Shown in pieces: positions 53,023 through 60,344 of a stretch of 60,344 bases of DNA (positions within the stretch are counted from its first letter, which is position 1; every line of letters starts with the position of its first letter). The notes under the pieces are model-generated. The model saw nothing but the letters and a program-made list of their open reading frames with translations, did not search any database and had not been told where the DNA came from. Location: assembly GCA_015499995.1 (NCBI GenBank), contig JADNRV010000293.1:1-60344 (forward strand). Reading direction: 5' to 3'. The DNA comes from Flammula alnicola (taxonomy: Eukaryota > Basidiomycota > Agaricomycetes > Agaricales > Strophariaceae). Both the position numbers and the translations under genes were made by a program.

Positions 53023-55123
53023 ATGTTGCAGCGTTCACCGTTGTTTATATGGCTTTTAGCGGCGTCTTTCGCGATTTTGCTGACTAGGGCAGGTCCAGCT
53101 CTCAACATCACTTTCCTGATCAACCGCTTCAGGTTCTTTCCTGAATGTTATCGAAGACCACTTCATTGGAATATCATATGAGCTTAGTTCCTTCGACACA
53201 TTATGTGAGTTCACCCTTCCCTCAAAGTTTACGATTTATAACGTAGTTCTTTTCCTTATCTCAGGGGAATGTCTACCGATGAGCAGCCAACAGCCATGCA
53301 GAACTACATGCATAACCTCGTGGCGCGCATTTCGAAACCATTTCGGATAAGAATAGGCGGGAATGGGATGGACGGGTACGTTATTCCAATTTGTTATCAC
53401 GTATGTACGAGGCTTGACAAGTAAACCAGATCAACTTATGTGCCAAGCCTAACGAGCGTCATTGAATACGCGGATGTCGATGAGGATGCTTCCTTCAACG
53501 ACATACCCGTTAATTTTGGGCCAGCTTTCTTCGATATACTAAACGGAATGTCCGATAAGGCTGGCGATATGCAATTCTTCATAGGTCTGAGCATGCGGAC
53601 TCCGGACAATTTCACAAATGTCATGATGCTCGCGGTGGCTGCACGAAAGAAATTAGGCAGTAGATTAGACGCATTTCTTCTCGGAAATGTAAGTATCACA
53701 CATATCGATTGTTCTCGAATTCAGCTTGGTATTAGGAACCCGACCTTTATGCCGGACACGGAGAACGTGATGCGTATAACATCTCTGCTTATGTGCGTTT
53801 TATTGCATCTCTTTTGAATCACAATAGCTGATGTCTTGGTTTAGGTACCGGAAATTGGTCTCGCCCTCAGTGCGTTAGAAGACGCTGACACCATTGAGGA
53901 AGACGAGAGAATCGTGGGCGGCCCGTCGATCTGCTGTAGATGGTGACTCTGATTCTTTCGATTGTCCGATTCCAAGCCTGAAGATACCTAAGGGAGCTTG
54001 ATGATATTCTCAACGCTGGTCTTGACCGTTATCCTTACAAGTACTACTCGTAAGTTAGGCATGTCCCAATCAATGAAATTTTCTGCTAATCTACGTGTCA
54101 TGTATAGTTTGCAACAATATCCAAAGCGTGCCTGCTCAGGCGGGAACATAGGCAATACGAATATTTCCTACTATCTTTCACATTCCAATGGTACGCCCTT
54201 TCTCTACTGAAATACAACGGCGGAGGCTCTGACTTCTTGAATCCATCAGTCGAATCATTTCTAGATTGGCAGAAAGAAGGGATAATCCGTGCTCAGGAAT
54301 TAAACGTACCAGTTGTCCTCTCTGAGTATAATTCCGTCGCGTGTGGAGGCACCAACATCTCGTCGACTGTAGGCGTCTTCTCCCTGATTCTTATGCCAGC
54401 CACGCTTTACTTATGAACCTTCGTTCCCAGTTCGCCATGTCTCTTTGGGCAATCGATGTCGGCTTGAAAGCCGCCTCCATGAACTATAGCGCAGTCTTTC
54501 TCCATACCCGCGAACACGGCATTCAGTATAACCTTTTCGACCCTCCAAGTCCTGAAAAATCTACAGAACCAGGATGGCGAACAGGATCCACTTACTATGC
54601 TGCCATATTTCTGTCGGAGGTGACATATCCAAGCGGAAGTGTCATCGTTGACGTCAACCTCAACAACTCCAATACTTCACCTAATGCAACCGTGGCTGGC
54701 TATGGAATCTATGATTATTCAAATACGACACGGGGAAAACTCGCCCTCATCAACTTCGCCAATGCCGTTCAGGTCTTTAGCCTCCCGTCAGGCCTCGCTC
54801 AAACAGTGCAATACAAGGTCTTGACTGCGCCAGATGTTTATGAGCGAACAAACATATCATGGGCTGGTCAAACCATCGGCGCGAATGGAGATCTGCAAGG
54901 AGACGAGTGCTTGGTCGAGATGAACTGCGAGAACGGCTGTCAGCTGATGCTGCCTGGTCCAGCTGCTGCGCTGGTTGCCATTGATAGTGGAGTCCTCTTC
55001 TCTGGCAATTCGACAATCGCGTCTATTGGATCATACCTCTCGGGTACAACCGCTATCACTCCGTTCGTGCTCAAACTACTATTACCGATCTTATTCGCTG
55101 CAATTGTATTGTTGATGTCTTAA
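53023..55123 (+). pseudogene. GH79 family beta-glucuronidase-like gene with frame breaks
   Basis: It starts with a signal peptide (MLQRSPLFIWLLAASFAILL). Exons found: 53023-53204, 53265-53375, 53430-53688, 53736-53792, 53845-, then about 54048, 54109-54190, 54249-54369 and 54431-55123. Landmarks are IGISYELSSFDTLWG, FRIRIGGNGMDGSTYVPSL, MQFFIGLSMRTPDNF, FLLGNEPDLYAGHGERDAYN (acid/base Glu in GNEPD) and VVLSEYNSVACGG (nucleophile Glu), followed by a beta-rich domain. The end is hydrophobic (LKLLLPILFAAIVLLMS), which suggests a GPI anchor. Frame is lost in exon 1 after ALNIT and again before VIEDHF, and near 53943 (ICCRW then DSDSF in another frame). With intact frame it would be a secreted, surface-anchored glycosidase acting on glucuronides such as those of plant arabinogalactan or hemicellulose. 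Either a young pseudogene or affected by sequence errors. Confidence 0.85.
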
Positions 55124-57196
55124 TATTAGAATGTCTGTTGTTACTCAAGTCAAGTATAGAACATTCCTTTTTCCATATTTTTACACAGCATAGCAGTCCG
55201 ATAAAACCACCATGCATCATTGTCGCTGGGGCTACATCAGGAGGTGCCAGTGAAGTTTTCTCAATGATGTAAAGTTGAACCTCGAGATTATTTGGAGGTT
55301 ATCAGAGCTCGGTGTCTTTCTAGGTACGTAGTTGGCTCGAGCCGGAAAAAGTATAGATATATCGGAGTAGCGTGTGCTTCAGATTAGATTGTGATGTGTC
55401 TGTTCATGTCCATAGTGGCCAGAGCGATCGATATGTACCAGTGTGAAGTCACTTTGCCCACCTCCAGGCGTAACTTTCTACGTGTCCGGCGTCTTCCTTC
55501 ACTTCAGCAATGCAAAGAATCATCTGTGAGGTGATGGTGGAGCAACAACAGATCGATTGTCATTTGTTTTATTGTACAGTATATGGTGTGTCATGAGTCT
55601 CTCAGGGAGCGGTTTCTAAGTACGGTATTTATTTCTTCTTTTGGCCGTGCGGAAAAGATGTCATGTGATGGAACCCGAGTCTCCCCAAATTAATACAATC
55701 CTTCATCCCTCCGTGCAGCTCCGTGCGCGAGCTACAAAGGTCATGCAGATTATATGCATTCCCCTTGTTTTCATGCCTGACATTCCACGATGCAAAGTTA
55801 CACAAGGCGGACATACTCATATCCCATCGCTCTGAACTTCTCGTTCGTTTCTTCCTGCTCTTATTCACCTTGAAGCTCGTTGCTCAAATCAATATTCCAA
55901 GGGTTGGATTAGAGTTTAAAATAGACAGAGGAGTTTTCTCTGTGAAGCTGGGGAGTATATTGCAATACACTTATCGTCATCGGTAACATCAGCCTCAATC
56001 AAACTAAACATGATGCATGAATGCTAAGTCGACTTGGGTCGATCTAAGCCGCGGTCTGAGTAGGAGGACCCAAGGATCCGAACAATGCAAGACATGGTCT
56101 TGACTAAGCCATCCCGGCGCTCGCCCTAAGATGGCCACAAATGAGGTTTGTGTTGAATCTTCATGACTATCTTGTGGCCCGCTCGTCATTAAACAATTGT
56201 TCATTGTCCAGGTTTATTTCTTATAAGTCCCGGGCGAACGTTCGGTCATGGTGGCCTTGACAACCCAACCGTACAATGTAGTCCAATCATCTCCGATCCT
56301 CCAGACACTCTCCTGTGGATCGTCGTTTGTTTTGCTCGCTCAATATTTTCACCCTTCACAAAAGCACACGGATCTCGGATCCCTTCCTGTCCCGGCGTTG
56401 GGGATGTACCGCAGGCTTGCGTTGGGCATTATTCTCTCGGCATCCGAGTCTGAGCATAGTTCGTGGGAGGAATTTTCAGTGGCCACATGAGGTAGGTAGG
56501 CCCAACGTTTATTACATGTTGTTGTTGACTGAAGACATCTCTCCACGGGAATTAATGCTCGAATATCAAAAAAATAAGTTGAGACCTGCTGCTTGTAAGC
56601 AAATCATAAGCATTGTGCCAGAATTTATTTTTGTTGTCTATGTATGTTCTAACGATTCCCTTATCTCGAACTAGGCCCAAAACCTTTGGCCTCAGGCGTC
56701 GTATGGTCTGTTGATTCGTCTTACCGCCGGCGAATGCGGTATCTGCGGGTCTCCAACGAAAGTATTTTTATAAATCTCTCGTCCCATGGCGCATGCTCGA
56801 TCGGTACAACCTCTCTACACCTGCCCAATTCCGATACTAGGAAAGGTGACGAAATAAATCTCGACATTGCCTATCGGGCGTGCTCCCTACTTCCATACCA
56901 AGCGTGCATTTTGAGATCAAAGATGGACTATGGCCCTACCACCCAGGATGTCCCGGGTGTTTCTCAGGGATTGCGCGTAAACATGCTGGGCCAACAATGC
57001 CACATAAAAAACGGAAGACGAATTCACTAAACAAACACGTTTATGGCCTGCTCGGTCGCAATCGTCATCGCGTCGATGGGGTGCCGCGACTATAAAATCG
57101 GTGTCTAGTGCAGCAATCCCCCCAGTTTGATTCCTCCTCTATTTAACATTAATCGCCTTGGCTGGTCCATCGTTCATTTATTTTAATTTACCAACA
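55124..57196. other. Region without a recognised gene
   Basis: No repeat, RNA gene or protein family recognised. Open frames at 55641-55986, 56248-56674 and 56686-57030 (plus) are short and lack any motif. The stretch before 57197 should carry the zinc-finger gene promoter. Confidence 0.35.
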
Positions 57197-58488
57197 ATGG
57201 CGACTACAATCTCGTCTCCTCGACCGCTTACGAGGTCCTGTGGCTCAATACATCCTCGAAGAAGCCTTGGGCAATCCCCGGCAGTGGTACCGCAGTTATC
57301 TCGACGGCCTGGACGACGAAGCGTACGCTACCGGGTGGATGATTACGGAGGGGGGTAGCGTACATGAGGATGTTGAATTGACATTGGCCCATTTTTTCGA
57401 CGGTTCCGACTTTCGAGATGAAGAACCGGAGGCTTCGAAGTCAGTGCGATTCCCATTGACATGTCTTTGTGATCATGATCTAATTCTTTTTTCTCTCCGG
57501 AAGCTTGTCACAGCCAATGGCGCCGCAGGGCGGCGATCATACTGATGGGGAGGTGGATCAAGAGGACCAGGGCTACCTCCAGTAAGTGCGACTGTAAAGG
57601 CTATATCTATGTCTAATCTTTTGACTCCGATCAGGGAAGCTCACGATTGCGAAACCCAGGCTGTTCAGAAGGAGCGGGCCTCCTCAGAGTAAGATAATTG
57701 TTATATGCCCATAAAGTGCGCTCTGACTTTTTCGTTTGACAGAAGCGCCGAACGACTGTCTACAGAAAATTTTTGTATTAATGAGGCTACCTAGTGAGTG
57801 GCATTATTAGATCCGTAAATTGTATTCTCAAGTTTTAACTTCATCTGGTAGCGGTTTCACTCCCGCAACTATATCTTCAGATACTAAATCCATTAAACCT
57901 GAAGATATCGCTGAATCCAGAGTGGAATCTTCCGAGTGAGCCAAATAATTCTACTTTTATTCCGTCACACATAATCTAAAGATGTCTTTTCTTAGCTTGA
58001 GCATAACGTCGACCCCGCCATATGTGGCAAGCAGCATTGAGGTTCGTCAGGAGCCACCAGACCCCGTCATGTGAGTCCCATCATCGGACAGCCATGGACT
58101 TAAAACTAAGTCTTTTGGTAGCCGCCCAAAATTGAAACGCCCATGCTCCGAGGTCTCGTCGTCGACCCCGTCGAAGAAACACAAGGCAAAAGACGCCAAG
58201 CCCCCACCAATGCGGTGCCGCAAAACCGAACTGAACGAAAATGAAGCGCAGTCAAAGGGGTACCGCCGCTTTTATGATACGAATGGTGCCCTGACGTATG
58301 AGTGCATTGTCTGCCCGCTACGTTCTCATAGGCTAGGTGACATGTCCAGACATGTTGGTTCACATAGAGGCACTCTGAGATGCCGCTGCAATGTTTGCGG
58401 CAAGATATACGCTCGCGTGGATTCGCTCAAACGGCACCAAATCGACGACGGCCATGATGGACGGAATTATATTAACATTTCAACATGA
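57197..58488 (+). CDS. C2H2 zinc-finger protein, seven exons
   Basis: Exons 57197-57444, 57514-57581, 57635-57688, 57743-57793, 57852-57935, 57996-58070 and 58122-58488, joined by introns of 50-70 bases, all in phase. The first exon reads SRLLDRLRGPVAQYILEEA..WYRSYLDGLDDEAYATGW, then acidic PMAPQGGDHTDGEVDQEDQG; small exons code acidic and Ser/Pro-rich linkers. The last exon has a basic KKHKAKDAK stretch, a likely nuclear signal. Two C2H2 fingers follow: CIVC-x12-H-x3-H (VGSH) and CNVC-x12-H-x5-H (DDGH). A DNA-binding regulator is likely; target unknown. Oddity: the ATG at 57197 is one base out of frame with the rest of exon 1 (ATGGCGACT; removing one G would restore MRLQSRLLDRL), so the true start is uncertain. 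Confidence 0.75.
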
Positions 58489-59140
58489 GCCAATGTGACG
58501 CCCAGTATGTTAGATCCTGGTCATGATGTGGCCCATTCCTTTGCATTTCTCTTCATTGTCCTTCCTCTTACCTTTACACACTCCTTTATACAAAAATACA
58601 AAACACAAAACATCTTGTAGCATAGTCGACGTCCGTTCTATATGTAGCACTTAGTCACGATTTAATGAATTTCCATTAACGCAAGCTTTTGCATGAAAAT
58701 AACTGCTTGTTCGACTTAAACTGGGAGGACTTATACTAAAGTTATACTACGTATTCTGAGGCATAATGTCCATGGAGCAGTCTTATCCAACCGCTCTTGG
58801 GGCGCGAGCAGTGCTCGGCAACGCGTCGATGGAGCGCCGTGAGTATAGCGTCACAGGTACGAGTTTCCAGATCCCACTACACATCGAGACTCGAGACGAA
58901 GGGGTGCAGATTGGCAAATCGCAGATTTTTAATGCGTTAAATCCTCAGTCGAGGTGAATTGAAATGTTCCAGACCTTTCAAGCACAGTCATTCGTGATCC
59001 CTAGTCACCAAGTCCTGAAAGACACTGTAATAAAATTATTTTCTATTTTCAAGGGTAAAATACGCTAGATACTCGGACATTTGAATGATCATCAAGCAGC
59101 ACTTAGTCCAACTCCCCGAAATCATTTATCCAGTTTGTGA
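58489..59140. other. Region without a recognised gene
   Basis: 3' flank of the zinc-finger gene, then an open stretch 58766-58957 with no motif. It is bounded on the right by the 3' end of the kinase-like gene on the other strand. Confidence 0.35.
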
Positions 59141-60344
59141 TCTTTTGCGCGTCGGTCCGAATCATATCATTTGATTTCCTAGCTTCGACATGCTCGTATC
59201 AGAGCTCCTCCCGAAGTCAATCAGGCGAAAGCTCCAGCCCACGCCGTATCCACCTCGGTCGTAATTATTGAACATTCTTTGAACAGGCCATTGGCTGAGT
59301 GGGCCTGGCTGTCTAAGAATGTTCCTTTTGGCGACGGACCCGTGGATCCATGAAGCTTCATGGAAGCGATAGACTAAAGAGGCGCACTCTTGTCTATGGA
59401 TGAGAGAAAAGAAAGAAGTCACAGCAACGAAGTTAGCCATAGGAAAAATGATCGGAGAACTTCGCTGAGATACTCACTTATCATCAATAGAGAGCTCCGC
59501 TGGTTCAATCGGTATCCCGCATTTCTCCACCAGAAGGATAGGGCTTAAATATTTCCTCGGGTTCGTGTCAGTTGGGCCTGCTTCATCATTAGCTCGCGCA
59601 GGCTTGTATTCTTCTTCGTCGACGACGTAATGCCCGTAATACTGAGGAACTAGAGGCCCTAGAGGAACTGGCTCCAATATCGGCCGAATCACATTATACC
59701 CAGTATAATGTTCGAAGAAATGCTTAGGAAAACGCTGATAGTTGTTAGCCTCGTTCGCAAGATGCCCGTCGTACTGAATCGACAGCTTGGCGGCGACTGA
59801 CACTTTCGCCGTCAACGGATGCACCGATTGGTCTGTCTTGTTTAGATGCTTGCAGTATGGCCCGTTCTCGAGATTCTGGTAACGGACTCGTGATTGGAAG
59901 ACTTGATAAGAGCCTTCGTATTCCAGAGTTTTACCATAGTAACCTTCTTCGAGGAGATAGACGTCGTCTTTATTGCCATCCAGTGTCATCGTCAAAGGTG
60001 CCTTGGCACGCGTTTTGAGGTATAGCCTTCCGCTCTTCTCGTCGTACTTGGGGTCGAAAGGACTTCCGTCCGGATGCAATTGTTCCTTCATGAGTTCCTC
60101 CACGTCCTCCGCAATGCATGTGCTACATAACTCCTGCTCCACGAGCAACGACCTAGGCAGCTCCCATTCGGCATTATACACCATAGAGTGGTTGCCTTCG
60201 CCGATAGTGTGCGCTGGTGAGAGGTACAGGTGGCCTTCCTTTGCTGGAACGGGCCAAGGAAGGCTCGGCAACACGACATAGATAGCAGGTCGAACGGGGC
60301 CTGGCTCGGTTTCGCCGTGGCGCAGCATTTCGAATCCTCGCGGA
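59105..60344 (-). CDS. Kinase-like protein (probable pseudokinase) 3, runs off the right edge
   Basis: Exon from beyond 60344 to 59478, intron 59394-59477 (GTGAGT..CATAG), last exon from 59393. It is homologous to the tandem paralogs: IYVVLPSLPWPVPAKEGHLY, glycine loop IGEGNHSMVYNAEW, CSTCIAEDVEELM, VSVAAKLSIQ (Lys strand), VPLGPLVPQYYGHYVV, YLSPILLVEKCG, ECASLVYRFHEASWIHGSVA, FRLIDFGRSS. The HRD Asp is again Ser. After DFGRSSD the frame is lost by one base; the following piece KITNWINDFGELD, ending with a stop near 59113-59115, matches the C-terminus of the paralogs (VTNWVWGMQDLR) only after a shift. Without the shift the protein ends at 59162. It is more diverged than paralogs 1 and 2 are from each other. 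The N-terminus is outside the window. Confidence 0.75.

Overview
The window is from a filamentous basidiomycete, most likely a mushroom-forming Agaricomycete. The genes carry many 47-90 base GT..AG introns and are gene-sparse between transposons. The families present (LARP with a long low-complexity N-terminus, small P-loop GTPases in divergent copies, GH79 glycosidase, degenerate kinase-like paralogs, chromodomain Ty3 element, Tad/Jockey-like LINE) are those of such genomes. No rRNA, tRNA or CRISPR could be supported.

Layout. 1-4139 (minus) is the N-terminal 1,300 residues of a La-related RNA-binding protein whose La domain lies outside the window. 4228-4810 (minus) is a NADAR N-glycosidase. 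5040-20400 is a repeat-rich block built from four copies or remnants of one GTPase gene: an intact copy (9933-11263, plus), a dead inverted partner (7173-7750, minus), a frame-broken copy (19125-20397, minus) and a 3'-flank remnant (6290-6780). A full-length non-LTR retrotransposon (about 11190-18350) sits inside the Asn-codon repeat of the intact copy. 20917-21331 encodes mitoribosomal protein mS33/MRPS33. 21931-24054 (minus) holds one or two multi-exon genes that I do not recognise.

24617-27541 is a transposase-like gene of a basidiomycete family. It is cut off by a young Ty3 chromovirus (27542-37907, minus orientation) with 521-base LTRs that differ at two positions, gag and pol joined by a recognisable -1 frameshift signal, a very long extra Gag domain, and additional open frames after pol. 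39469-40100 is a decayed PHO88/SND3 gene. Upstream of it lie two non-autonomous DNA elements: a hAT-like one with an 8-base target duplication and a pogo-like one with TA duplication. 44947-52449 holds two tandem kinase-like paralogs, and a third runs off the right edge (59162-60344, minus); all three lack the catalytic Asp of the HRD motif. Between the tandem pair is a TIR-bounded segment with a small three-exon gene. 53023-55123 is a GH79 beta-glucuronidase-like gene with frame breaks, and 57197-58488 a seven-exon C2H2 zinc-finger gene.

The conserved housekeeping genes (LARP, NADAR, MRPS33) and the two large retroelements read cleanly. The kinase-like genes, GH79 and zinc-finger genes each carry one or more single-base frame breaks, partly in homopolymers, so either pseudogene decay or consensus sequencing error must be considered for them.
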